A stretch of 64,000 bases of DNA from an uncultured Aquimarina sp. Its GTDB lineage: Bacteria > Bacteroidota > Bacteroidia > Flavobacteriales > Flavobacteriaceae. The stretch spans positions 1 through 64,000 of the forward strand of contig CANMCO010000011.1 of assembly GCA_947496355.1 (NCBI GenBank), given 5' to 3'. Made by a program: the position numbers and the translations under genes. The first letter of the stretch is position 1; each line of letters starts with the position of its first letter. Positions 8,090-16,028 of this stretch are shown piece by piece. The notes beneath the pieces were generated by a model. The model did not search any database. It had not been told where the DNA came from and saw only the letters and a program-made list of their open reading frames with translations.

Positions 8090-8350
8090 ATGGCTCATAA
8101 AAAAGGAGTTGGTAGTTCGAAAAACGGTAGAGAATCAGAATCGAAACGCTTAGGTGTAAAGATATTTGGTGGTCAAGCTGCCGTGGCTGGTAACATCATT
8201 GTAAGACAAAGAGGTACAGCCCACAAACCAGGTGAAAATGTTTACGCTGGTAAAGATCATACACTACACGCTAAAGTGGATGGTATGGTAAAGTTTACAA
8301 AAAAGAAAGACAATAAGTCTTATGTTTCTATAGTTCCATTTGAAGCATAA
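8090..8350 (+). CDS. rpmA: 50S ribosomal protein L27
   Basis: A large-subunit protein near the peptidyl transferase centre. The start MAHKKGVGSSKNGRESESKRLGVK is diagnostic, with the family's GGQAAVAGNIIVRQRGTAHK region behind it. The N-terminus begins directly with MAHKKG, so no cleavable Firmicutes-type extension is present. Length 86 is normal. It is the last gene of the rplU operon and is followed by a strong terminator. Confidence 0.98.
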   Translation: MAHKKGVGSSKNGRESESKRLGVKIFGGQAAVAGNIIVRQRGTAHKPGENVYAGKDHTLHAKVDGMVKFTKKKDNKSYVSIVPFEA

Positions 8351-8373
8351 AGAGATTGTTCCTTTATAATTTT

Positions 8374-8407
8374 AAAACCCTTTTCAATTTTGAAAAGGGT
8401 TTTTTTA
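8374..8407 (+). terminator. Terminator of rplU-rpmA
   Basis: AAAACCCTTTTCAA pairs with TTGAAAAGGGTTTT, followed by T residues. The stem is strong and intrinsic. A near-identical hairpin ends the next gene at 9112-9140. Confidence 0.9.
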
Positions 8408-8505
8408 TTTTTTACTTCAAGAAATTGATTCATAATTATTTCATAAGAGTTATTTTTTTTTGAAAAGTACCCTTATTTTTAAGGGAACTTTAAAATTTGA
8501 TTATT

Positions 8506-9087
8506 ATGAAAAAACTAACAATTTGCACTTTATTATCGGTATCAGTTTTATTTTCAAGTTGTCTTGGATCTTTTTCTGCATTTAATGGGCTAAGAGATTG
8601 GAACGATGGTCTAACTGATAGTAAATTTTTGGATAACTTAATTTTCTGGGTATTGAATATTATACCGGTTTATGGCTTGTTTTTTATTGGTGATGTGCTC
8701 ATTTTTAATGTAATAGAATTCTGGAGCGGCTCTAACCCATTAGCAATGAATGATGATGATCGAGAAACCCAAATAGTAGAAAAAGATGGGAGTACTTTTG
8801 AAATGACCGCTACAAAAAATAGATTTCAGATAAAAGTAATTGATGGAAAGAGAAAAGGTGAAAAATTAGATTTGGTGTATAGTCCTTCACAAAAATCATG
8901 GAGTGCCATTAAACCAAATGGTGAAGTAATAAAGTTATCTTCTTTTGAAAATGGTTTTTATGTAGTGCATTTACCAGAAGGTGAAAAAGTTAAAATCGAC
9001 CCTATGGTTTCAAGATCCGAAGGTTTGGCTCTTATTCAAAATAAAGTGGCTCTGTATGAAAATTGCTTAGTCGCCGAAACAGAATAA
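8506..9087 (+). CDS. DUF3332 family lipoprotein
   Basis: Starting at the ATG at 8506, MKKLTICTLLSVSVLFSSC is a lipoprotein signal peptide with lipobox Cys at residue 19. The next part (SFSAFNGLRDWN, then IIPVYGLFFIGDVLIFNVIEFWSGSNP) is the DUF3332 signature, with two hydrophobic segments at about residues 43-80. The C-terminal half is a soluble, beta-rich tail. An upstream in-frame TTG at 8497 is less likely because it would lengthen the signal peptide before the Lys pair. Function unknown. It stands alone between two similar terminators. Confidence 0.85.
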   Translation: MKKLTICTLLSVSVLFSSCLGSFSAFNGLRDWNDGLTDSKFLDNLIFWVLNIIPVYGLFFIGDVLIFNVIEFWSGSNPLAMNDDDRETQIVEKDGSTFEMTATKNRFQIKVIDGKRKGEKLDLVYSPSQKSWSAIKPNGEVIKLSSFENGFYVVHLPEGEKVKIDPMVSRSEGLALIQNKVALYENCLVAETE

Positions 9088-9111
9088 GATTAGAATTATA
9101 TAATAAATTTG

Positions 9112-9140
9112 CCCTTTTCAATTTTGAAGAGGGTTTTTTT
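9112..9140 (+). terminator. Terminator of the DUF3332 gene
   Basis: CCCTTTTCAA/TTGAAGAGGG hairpin followed by seven T. One base in the stem differs from the rpmA terminator at 8374-8407, making a G:T pair. Confidence 0.88.
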
Positions 9141-9162
9141 ATTTCTACAAACATGTAAGGGT

Positions 9163-9783
9163 TTAATCTAAACTTATATCGCAAATGTTCTGATTCTCGT
9201 TTTTTTGAATATCAACAAGTTGTGTGTATTTCTTCATTACTTGTTCTATTACGACTACATCACAATCTATCTCTTTATTCTTTACAGTATCTGATAGTTC
9301 GATCTCACTATTATAAGGCTGGTCGACAGATTTTTCGGTATATATTTTATAGAGACATTTTATAGGTGTTTTATTATTGAAATAAATTCTTTCTTCTTCA
9401 TATGTCCAAATTTCATTGGTAAACCCTTGCTCTTCAGGAGCGCACTCATAATCCCAAATCCACGATGCATATTCAGAGAAATAAAAGATTAATTTATGAT
9501 CATTAATATAATAGTGATTGGTATAGCTGTCATGTCCCTGACCATAGCTATGCTGCATATATACTAAGGAGTTGTTATTATAATAAAATTTCAAGAAAGT
9601 ATCCGTCTGTCTATTGCTATTACATTTACTTTCTAGAGCCAACATTATAAGTTTATCTTGTTCTAACATTTCTGTAATCAAGTAATACTTTTCTTTTATG
9701 TTTTTAATATCGTTTTTGGTCTGTCCAAAACCTTTTGAAATGAAGAGCAGAAAGATTAGAAGTATTTGTATTATTAATTTCAT
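9163..9783 (-). CDS. Exported hypothetical protein
   Basis: I do not recognise this 206-residue protein. It has an N-terminal signal peptide (MKLIIQILLIFLLFISKGFG, cleavage probably before Gln21) and a soluble domain rich in Tyr, Asn and aromatic residues with three cysteines (about residues 54, 113 and 143) before the C-terminal region, where further Cys occur (EIDCDVVV; NICDISLD). This suggests a periplasmic or surface beta-rich protein. It is transcribed alone towards the DUF3332 terminator and divergently from the small exported protein at 9850. Confidence 0.7.
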   Translation of the reverse strand: MKLIIQILLIFLLFISKGFGQTKNDIKNIKEKYYLITEMLEQDKLIMLALESKCNSNRQTDTFLKFYYNNNSLVYMQHSYGQGHDSYTNHYYINDHKLIFYFSEYASWIWDYECAPEEQGFTNEIWTYEEERIYFNNKTPIKCLYKIYTEKSVDQPYNSEIELSDTVKNKEIDCDVVVIEQVMKKYTQLVDIQKNENQNICDISLD

Positions 9784-9849
9784 TTCTCGGTTTGATTAAA
9801 CTAATTGTCTAAATTTACTTCAACAGAGTCATAAACCAAATCAATTTAT

Positions 9850-10185
9850 ATGAAAACTTTAATTATTAGTGTTTTATGTTGTGCTTTCATGATATTAACC
9901 ACTCTTGATGTAAGATCACAGGACATTCCTAAGTATGATTATCTAGAGGTTATTGTTATTCAAAAAGCCAATAATAGCGGAAAAGTGAAGCGCATAAAAG
10001 TAGAAGAGCAAAAATCCTTAGAAGGAAAACAAATAACAATTAAGCAGTTAGAAAAATTGGTAAATACTTCGGATTTACTTAACTATATGAATGCGGCTAA
10101 TTGGGAATTTGTAGATAGACAATCAATAGTTTCTGAAGAAAACGACCCGGTTTGGATGAGTTATATTTTTAGGAAGAGTAAATGA
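9850..10185 (+). CDS. Small exported hypothetical protein
   Basis: A 111-residue protein with signal peptide MKTLIISVLCCAFMILTTL ending near SQD (about residue 24), followed by a short alpha/beta domain (YDYLEVIVIQKANNSGKVKRIKVEEQK; NYMNAANWEFVDRQ; MSYIFRKSK). Proteins of this shape, with the NAAxWEFV motif and a final Y-x-FRK strand, are common and uncharacterised in flavobacteria. It is followed by a shared terminator facing ahcY. Confidence 0.7.
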   Translation: MKTLIISVLCCAFMILTTLDVRSQDIPKYDYLEVIVIQKANNSGKVKRIKVEEQKSLEGKQITIKQLEKLVNTSDLLNYMNAANWEFVDRQSIVSEENDPVWMSYIFRKSK

Positions 10186-10210
10186 TATAAATGCATAAAT
10201 AAATAAAAAA

Positions 10211-10238
10211 CCCTTATCGTTTAAGACAAGGGTTTTTT
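10211..10238. terminator. Bidirectional terminator between exported protein and ahcY
   Basis: CCCTTATC/GACAAGGG stem with A-run before and T-run after, so it can serve both converging genes. One A/C mismatch interrupts the stem. Confidence 0.8.
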
Positions 10239-10261
10239 ATTTATGGTCAAACAATTTGAGT

Positions 10262-11578
10262 TTAGTACCTGTAATATTCTGGCTTAAATGGACCTTCAAC
10301 CGTAACACCAATATATTCAGCTTGTTCTGGTCTTAGGGTTTCCAGCTCTACTCCTAGACGAGCCAAATGCAATTTTGCAACTTTCTCATCAAGGTGTTTA
10401 GGTAGCATATACACTTCGTTCTTATAGTTTTCAGAATTTTTCCAAAGCTCGATTTGTGCTAATGTTTGATTTGTAAATGAGTTACTCATTACAAAACTAG
10501 GGTGTCCTGTAGCACAACCAAGATTTACCAAGCGCCCTTCGGCTAAAATAATGATATCTTTTCCGTCAATAGTATATTTATCTACTTGTGGTTTGATCTC
10601 ATCTTTGGTACTTCCGTAGTTGCCATTTAACCAGGCCATATCAATCTCATTGTCAAAATGACCAATATTACATACAATGGCCTTGTCTTTTAGTGCCTTA
10701 AAGTGTTGTCCTTGTACAATGTCTTTATTACCTGTTGTAGTAATTACTACATCTGCTTTACCGATAACAGTTTCTAGTTTCTTCACTTCAAAACCATCCA
10801 TTGCAGCTTGCAAAGCACAGATTGGATCAATTTCAGTTACGGTAACAATAGATCCGGCTCCTCTAAACGATGCTGCGGTACCTTTACCTACATCACCATA
10901 ACCACAAACAACTACTTGTTTTCCAGCAAGCATTGTATCTGTGGCTCTACGAATAGCATCTACAGCACTCTCGCGACAACCATATTTGTTGTCAAATTTA
11001 GACTTGGTTACAGAATCATTTACATTAATAGCCGGCATAGGTAACGTTCCGTTTTTCATTCTCTCGTATAAACGGTGTACACCAGTAGTAGTCTCTTCAG
11101 ATAAACCTTTGATCCCATCAACCAATTCTGGATATTTGTCAAGCACCATATTAGTAAGGTCTCCACCATCGTCAAGAATCATATTGAGTGGCTGGCGGTC
11201 CTCTCCAAAAAATAAGGTTTGCTCGATACACCAGTCAAATTCTTCTTCGTTCATTCCTTTCCAGGCATATACTGGGATGCCTGCATCTGCAATAGCTGCT
11301 GCTGCTTGATCTTGAGTTGAGAAAATATTACAAGAACTCCAGGTTACTTCTGCTCCAAGTGCTTTTAATGTTTCAATCAGCACAGCGGTTTGTATGGTCA
11401 TGTGAAGACAACCTGCAATACGAGCTCCTTTAAGAGGTTGCTCGTCTTTATATTCTTCACGCAATGACATAAGCCCTGGCATTTCTGCTTCAGCTAATTC
11501 GATTTCTTTTCTTCCCCAGGCAGCTAATGAAATATCTTTCACTTTGAAAGGAACATAAGGTACTGTTTTGGTACTCAT
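10262..11578 (-). CDS. ahcY: Adenosylhomocysteinase
   Basis: Hydrolyses S-adenosylhomocysteine to adenosine and homocysteine, clearing the inhibitor left by methyltransferases. With the start at MSTKTVPYVPFK (11578) the protein is 438 residues. An upstream in-frame ATG at 11623 would add 15 residues unlike the family. Visible signatures: GARIAGCLHMTIQTAVLIETL, LDDGGDLT, CRESAVDAIRRATD, the NAD-binding GYGDVGKGTAASFRGAG near residue 210, NIGHFDNEID and the C-terminal KPEYYRY. It is transcribed alone, with a leader of about 100 bases. Confidence 0.97.
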   Translation of the reverse strand: MSTKTVPYVPFKVKDISLAAWGRKEIELAEAEMPGLMSLREEYKDEQPLKGARIAGCLHMTIQTAVLIETLKALGAEVTWSSCNIFSTQDQAAAAIADAGIPVYAWKGMNEEEFDWCIEQTLFFGEDRQPLNMILDDGGDLTNMVLDKYPELVDGIKGLSEETTTGVHRLYERMKNGTLPMPAINVNDSVTKSKFDNKYGCRESAVDAIRRATDTMLAGKQVVVCGYGDVGKGTAASFRGAGSIVTVTEIDPICALQAAMDGFEVKKLETVIGKADVVITTTGNKDIVQGQHFKALKDKAIVCNIGHFDNEIDMAWLNGNYGSTKDEIKPQVDKYTIDGKDIIILAEGRLVNLGCATGHPSFVMSNSFTNQTLAQIELWKNSENYKNEVYMLPKHLDEKVAKLHLARLGVELETLRPEQAEYIGVTVEGPFKPEYYRY

Positions 11579-11683
11579 AGTAGTTAATTTTATGTTTATC
11601 AAGTGCGATTTGGTATTTGGCACTAAATTGTTCTAAATTCGTTCTTCGAAAAACAAGGTTGCAATTCCTCGAATTTCAGTTTG

Positions 11684-11691
11684 CAAAGGTA
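11684..11691 (-). promoter_or_regulatory. Probable -7 element of ahcY
   Basis: The complement reads TACCTTTG, a TAnnTTTG match. No clear TTTG -33 box is seen at the right spacing. Transcription from here would leave a leader of about 100 bases before the ahcY ATG. Confidence 0.5.
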
Positions 11692-11713
11692 CGTAATAAC
11701 TTTAAGAATCTAA

Positions 11714-12355
11714 ATGCCTCTTTACAAAACTATAACAGTAGACGAAACCACTAATGTGTTGATTTGGAAGATCGAAGAGTCCTATGAGTCTCTTTGTGAA
11801 GGAATAGAATTAACATCACATTGCCAAAGCCGTGTGGATAGCATGAAATCTGAAATGCACCGCAGAGGCTTTATGAGTGTACGGCATTTATTGGCAGTTA
11901 TTGGGTATACAGACCATGACTTATTTTATGATGAATTTGGAAAACCACATCTTAAAGACGGAAAACAAATTTCGATCACTCATTCTTTTGAGTTTTCAGG
12001 AATCATAGTTAGTGACAATCCCGTGGGGATCGACATAGAAAAGCAACGTGAGAAAATCCAGCTGATATCTCATAAATTTGTTAGCGTTATAGAAAATGAA
12101 TATATCGAAAAGCAGGATTTAGAGAGAATTAGAGCGTTAACAGTAATCTGGGGAGGTAAAGAGTCATTATACAAATTGTATGCAACTGCGGGACTAAGTT
12201 TTCAAGAACATATACATGTTCCTGCTTTTACATTAGACTACCCTTTTGTTTATGGTACGATTTATTACGAAGATAAAATGAGTCATTATGATTTGTCTTT
12301 TATAGAGTTTGAAGGCTATACTTGTGTATATGCAATACCAGCGCCTGAGTTATAA
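11714..12355 (+). CDS. 4'-phosphopantetheinyl transferase superfamily protein
   Basis: Transfers the phosphopantetheine arm of CoA to a carrier-protein serine. The magnesium-binding PVGIDIEKQ motif lies near residue 100 and the WGGKESLYKLY motif near residue 148; together these define the Sfp/AcpS superfamily. At 213 residues it is Sfp-type rather than the shorter AcpS trimer form. The N-terminal half also carries DEFGKPHLKDGKQISITHS, the typical substrate-binding stretch. It is divergent from ahcY and followed by a gap of about 110 bases. The target carrier is not identifiable here. Confidence 0.9.
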   Translation: MPLYKTITVDETTNVLIWKIEESYESLCEGIELTSHCQSRVDSMKSEMHRRGFMSVRHLLAVIGYTDHDLFYDEFGKPHLKDGKQISITHSFEFSGIIVSDNPVGIDIEKQREKIQLISHKFVSVIENEYIEKQDLERIRALTVIWGGKESLYKLYATAGLSFQEHIHVPAFTLDYPFVYGTIYYEDKMSHYDLSFIEFEGYTCVYAIPAPEL

Positions 12356-12464
12356 TTGATAATTTCTATAATCCTGACCTAAGTATTAGATAAATTAATT
12401 TAGCACTTATATTTTAAGTTACCCACATTACTTACCTTCGTACTTCTAAAAACCTTAGACATTC

Positions 12465-12725
12465 ATGCAAGTATCAATCGAACTTACCTTAACTCCACTC
12501 CAAAACGATTATGAGGAGCATATTATTCGTTTTATAAAAAGATTACGAGCTTCAGAATTTACAATTCTGGAAAACCCATTAAGCACACAAGTTTATGGAG
12601 AATATGATAAGGTAATGTCTTTTTTGACCCAAGAAATCAAAAATGCCTTTGGTGATATGGATCATGTTTTGGTATACATGAAAATGGTAAAAAGCAATAG
12701 AAGTGATTATGAGCCAAATTTTTGA
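12465..12725 (+). CDS. YkoF/MTH1187-like thiamine-binding protein
   Basis: An 86-residue single-domain ferredoxin-like protein (MQVSIELTLTPLQNDYEEHI; LRASEFTILENPLSTQVYGEY). It fits the small thiamine-binding/YqgV-like (MTH1187, YkoF) fold: two beta-alpha-beta units with a conserved TxVxGE-like turn. It overlaps the pnuC start, so the two are probably co-translated, consistent with a ligand shared with the transporter. Thiamine binding is inferred from the family and not shown. No TPP riboswitch is visible in the 109 bases upstream. Confidence 0.75.
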   Translation: MQVSIELTLTPLQNDYEEHIIRFIKRLRASEFTILENPLSTQVYGEYDKVMSFLTQEIKNAFGDMDHVLVYMKMVKSNRSDYEPNF

Positions 12726-13341
12726 TTTTTTCTTCGGACAATATGCAGAATATTCGACGTTGTATATAGCACTTGAGATTATTGCTGTTCTATTTGGTAT
12801 TGCGAGTGTATTCTTTGCTTGGTTTAATAAGATTTGGGTATATCCAACGGGGATTATAAGTACTGCAATCTATGTATATTTACTTTTGAAATGGGCCTTG
12901 TTGGGAGATATGATGATCAACGCGTACTATTTTATAATGAGTATTTATGGTTGGTATGTGTGGACTAGAAAAGTGGATGAAACGCATGTTACTCCAATTT
13001 CAAGAACGACATCGATGGAGAAAATAGTCGAAGTTTTGATTTTTATAGCCACCTTGATTTTTGTTTACGTAGTTTATATAACTTTTGACAAATGGAATGA
13101 CTGGACCGCTTATGTAGATACATTAACAACAGCGATATTTTTTGTAGGGATGTGGTTGATGGCAAGACGGAAAATTGAAAACTGGATTTTTTGGATCATT
13201 GGAGATATTATTTCAGTACCATTATATTTTTATAAAGGATTTACATTTACTAGTTTTCAATATGTATTGTTTACTATTATGGCAATTTTTGGATATTTAG
13301 CATGGAAGAAAAGCTTAGACAACAAACTAGTGACTGCATAA
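12709..13341 (+). CDS. pnuC: PnuC-type vitamin transporter
   Basis: An inner-membrane facilitator of the PnuC family, which carries nicotinamide riboside or (PnuT) thiamine. Seven hydrophobic helices span 210 residues, with the family pattern FAWFNKIWVYPTGIISTAIY, then YYFIMSIYGWYVW, and the C-terminal WIFWIIGDIISVPLY (WxxWxxxD). The start is taken at MSQIFDFFF (12709); an ATG at 12703 would add two residues. It overlaps the upstream thiamine-binding-like gene and the downstream kinase gene by 17 and 40 bases. Neighbours point both ways: the binding protein to thiamine, the NadR-like kinase to nicotinamide riboside. Confidence 0.88.
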   Translation: MSQIFDFFFGQYAEYSTLYIALEIIAVLFGIASVFFAWFNKIWVYPTGIISTAIYVYLLLKWALLGDMMINAYYFIMSIYGWYVWTRKVDETHVTPISRTTSMEKIVEVLIFIATLIFVYVVYITFDKWNDWTAYVDTLTTAIFFVGMWLMARRKIENWIFWIIGDIISVPLYFYKGFTFTSFQYVLFTIMAIFGYLAWKKSLDNKLVTA

Positions 13342-13871
13342 AAATAGTGTTGTTTGGCCCAGAATCTACAGGTAAAACTACATTGTCTAAGCAGCTGGCA
13401 GTGCATTATAAAACGAAGTGGGTTCCAGAATATATGAGAGAATATCTTCAGAAGAAGTGGGACGCAACTCAGGAGGTATGCGTATATGAAGATCTTCTTC
13501 CGATTGCAGAAGGACAAATAAAACTAGAAAACGAGTATGCCCAAAATGCTAATGAAGTGCTTATTTGTGATACAAACCTACTCGAGTTAAAAGTCTACTC
13601 TGAGGCTTATTACGATGGATTGGTACCAGAAAGTATCGATAAAATTTCAACAGAAAATGTTTATGATCTGTATCTTTTGACTTATATTGACACGCCTTGG
13701 GTCTCTGACGATCTTCGGGATAAGCCCCATGAGAGAGAGGTTATGTTTTTTCGGTTTAAAGAATCTTTAGAAAAACATAAGCTTAAGTATATCATATTAA
13801 AAGGAGATCAAGAATCTCGTTTGCAAAAGGCAATTACAATTATAGACCAATTAATAGACGAAAAAAAGTGA
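13302..13871 (+). CDS. NadR-like ATP-binding (ribosylnicotinamide kinase-type) protein
   Basis: A P-loop kinase domain (AAA_28/NadR type) of 189 residues. The Walker A motif LFGPESTGKTTL lies near residue 20, followed by VPEYMREYL, PIAEGQIKLE and CDTN, which parallel the ribosylnicotinamide kinase domain of NadR. The HTH and adenylyltransferase domains of full NadR are absent. Phosphorylation of imported nicotinamide riboside, trapping it in the cell, is the likely role and fits overlap with pnuC. Phosphorylation of another vitamin, such as thiamine, cannot be ruled out. The ATG lies inside pnuC, and its stop overlaps the next start as GTGA. Confidence 0.82.
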   Translation: MEEKLRQQTSDCIKIVLFGPESTGKTTLSKQLAVHYKTKWVPEYMREYLQKKWDATQEVCVYEDLLPIAEGQIKLENEYAQNANEVLICDTNLLELKVYSEAYYDGLVPESIDKISTENVYDLYLLTYIDTPWVSDDLRDKPHEREVMFFRFKESLEKHKLKYIILKGDQESRLQKAITIIDQLIDEKK

Positions 13872-15433
13872 ACATATCAGACAAGGATATTACGTTGATT
13901 AAGTCCAAAGGATTAACCGTAGACAAAGTACTTTCACAAATAGAAATCTTTAAAAAAGAAATTCCTTTTGTTGCATTAAGAAGTGCGGCTACATTGGATA
14001 ATGGTATTTTAAAATTTTCAGAACATTATCAATCCGAATTAACCAAGTTATACGACTCGAGAGCTTCAAGCCTGGATACGATAAAGTTTGTGCCTGCATC
14101 TGGGGCGGCAACTCGTATGTTCAAGGATTTATTTAGATTTTTGGATAATTATGATTGTGAAAAAGAGAGTTTGAACTCATATACCAACCACGAAAAAGCA
14201 AATGCTATTCGTCTTTTTCTGATCGGGTTAGAAAAGTTTCCGTTTTATGAAACGGTAATGGAAAAAGTAAAAACTGCATATCCAAAATTTGAATCTTTAT
14301 CTGAAGGAAGACAGCTTTATATCTTTGTTGAAATGATGCTAAAAGAAAAAGGGCTGAACTATGGGGATTTTCCCAAAGGACTACTACCTTTTCATAAATA
14401 TGCTAATAGTATCGCTACATCTTTTGAAGAACATTTATATGAGGCTGCTGGATACAATAAAAACAATAAAGGTGACTCTAAGTTGCATTTCACCATCTCC
14501 AAAGATCATCTGGAAGCGTTTAAAGATGAATTTGAGAGAATTAAGAAAAAAGTAGAAGAGAAAACCAATACTAATTTTAGTATTACGTATTCTTTTCAGA
14601 AACCAGAAACAGATACGATTGCTGTAACTGAAGACAATGAACCTTTTAGAAAAGAAGATGGGTCATTATTATTTAGACCAGGAGGTCACGGAGCTTTGAT
14701 TGAAAACTTAAATGATTTGGATGCAGATATTGTTTACATCAAGAATATTGATAATGTGGTAGTTCGAAAATATCAGGATGAGGTTTCGGGATACAAAAAA
14801 ATATTAGCAGGTAAATTGATAGAGATTCAGGACGAAGTATTTAGAATATTGAATGCTATAGATCAAAAAAATCCAACAGAAGCAGAGTTGAAAGACATTA
14901 AAAAATTCCTCGTTCAACAACTCAATGTTAGATTACCCTTGGATTTTGACAAATTTTCTGATAAATATAAATTACAGTTTTTAAAAGAATCATTAAATAG
15001 ACCTATTCGAGTATGTGGAATGGTAATTAATGAAGGAGAACCAGGAGGAGGGCCTTTTTGGATAAAACCTGAGAACGGAAGATTAATCTTACAGATTATA
15101 GAAACACCACAAATTAATAGAAGAGATCGAAGACAACAAGATATTCTTGGTAGTGCTACTCACTTTAACCCTGTGGATTTGGTTTGTGGGGTACGTGACT
15201 ATAATGGAAAAAAATTCAATTTACTTGATTTTGTTGACCCAGATGCAGGTTTTATTACTAAGAAAAGTATGAATGGTAAGGTTTTAAAGGCATTAGAACT
15301 TCCTGGATTATGGAACGGCGCAATGGCAAATTGGATTAGTGTATTTGTTGAAGTGCCACTTACCACTTTTAACCCCGTTAAAACTGTAAATGATTTACTA
15401 AAATCTGCACATCAAGTAAAACTTTTTTCGTGA
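13868..15433 (+). CDS. DUF4301 family protein
   Basis: A 521-residue cytoplasmic protein of the Bacteroidota family DUF4301. It contains FVPASGAATRMFKDLFRF near residue 75, LLFRPGGHGALIENLNDLDADIVYIKNIDNV near 265-295, and EPGGGPFWIK. The SGAATRM and GGHGAL motifs recall sugar-nucleotidyltransferase-type nucleotide binding, which is an inference. The start is GTG overlapping the upstream stop by four bases (GTGA), and its own stop overlaps the arfB GTG the same way, so three genes are translationally coupled. Function is unknown. Confidence 0.88.
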   Translation: MNISDKDITLIKSKGLTVDKVLSQIEIFKKEIPFVALRSAATLDNGILKFSEHYQSELTKLYDSRASSLDTIKFVPASGAATRMFKDLFRFLDNYDCEKESLNSYTNHEKANAIRLFLIGLEKFPFYETVMEKVKTAYPKFESLSEGRQLYIFVEMMLKEKGLNYGDFPKGLLPFHKYANSIATSFEEHLYEAAGYNKNNKGDSKLHFTISKDHLEAFKDEFERIKKKVEEKTNTNFSITYSFQKPETDTIAVTEDNEPFRKEDGSLLFRPGGHGALIENLNDLDADIVYIKNIDNVVVRKYQDEVSGYKKILAGKLIEIQDEVFRILNAIDQKNPTEAELKDIKKFLVQQLNVRLPLDFDKFSDKYKLQFLKESLNRPIRVCGMVINEGEPGGGPFWIKPENGRLILQIIETPQINRRDRRQQDILGSATHFNPVDLVCGVRDYNGKKFNLLDFVDPDAGFITKKSMNGKVLKALELPGLWNGAMANWISVFVEVPLTTFNPVKTVNDLLKSAHQVKLFS

Positions 15434-15831
15434 ATACTTCGGTAATTATAAGTGAATTAAAATTTAAGGCCATCAGAAGCTCGGGAGCGGGTGGGCAACA
15501 TGTAAATAAAGTATCATCAAAAGTTGAGTTGAGTTTTGATATTATGGCTTCACTTGGACTTACAGATGATGAAAAATTACTTTTAATTCAAAAATTGTCT
15601 TCACGACTTTCAAAATCTGGTATTTTATTGATTCAATGTGGCGAAAGCAGAAGCCAACATAGAAATAAAGAGTTAGCAATAAAAAGGCTTTTAGATACTC
15701 TAAAAGCTAATCTTCACATTCCAAAAAAGAGAATTGCCACAAAACCTTCTAAAAATTCTGTCAAAAAACGTTTAGATAGTAAGCAAAAACAAGCGACAAA
15801 GAAGATTAATCGTAAAAAACCACTCCTATAA
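15430..15831 (+). CDS. arfB: Alternative ribosome-rescue hydrolase ArfB
   Basis: Rescues stalled ribosomes by hydrolysing peptidyl-tRNA, independent of release factors. The catalytic GGQ loop is present in RSSGAGGQHVNKVSSKVEL near residue 24, followed by the LLIQCGESRSQHRNKELA segment. A Lys/Arg-rich tail (about residues 100-133), which inserts in the mRNA channel, completes the protein. Length 133 is typical. It starts with GTG overlapping the DUF4301 stop. It is the last gene of the pnuC operon. Confidence 0.94.
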   Translation: MNTSVIISELKFKAIRSSGAGGQHVNKVSSKVELSFDIMASLGLTDDEKLLLIQKLSSRLSKSGILLIQCGESRSQHRNKELAIKRLLDTLKANLHIPKKRIATKPSKNSVKKRLDSKQKQATKKINRKKPLL

Positions 15832-15846
15832 ATTAACCCTGTTCTT

Positions 15847-15893
15847 AAAAGCGTGTAATTTTTCTACACTTTTATGGGGATTCCACGCTTTTT
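15847..15893 (+). terminator. Possible terminator after arfB
   Basis: AAAAGCGTG pairs with CACGCTTTT across a 28-base loop that holds an inner GTGTA/TACAC hairpin. The T-tract is short, so this is a weak candidate. The rest of the gap up to 16028 shows nothing else. Confidence 0.45.
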
Positions 15894-16028
15894 GGTAGTT
15901 TTTCCTGGATAACGAATAAACATTAAACATTTAATAATCAGATAGTTAATAATGTTTTGTAATGACTTTGTTGTTTGGAACAGTTATTACTATTATAATA
16001 GTGTAGAAATAATTTTACTAGTAACCCA

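Noticed and set aside
10677..11309. Three plus-strand ORFs over ahcY
   Set aside because: Antisense shadows; ahcY is unambiguous.
11579..11713. Possible SAH riboswitch before ahcY
   Set aside because: The conserved SAH aptamer sequence is not recognisable; only a long leader is noted.
12356..12464. Possible TPP riboswitch before the thiamine-binding-like gene and pnuC
   Set aside because: None of the THI boxes (CTGAGA, ACCTGA, the GGGA end) is present.
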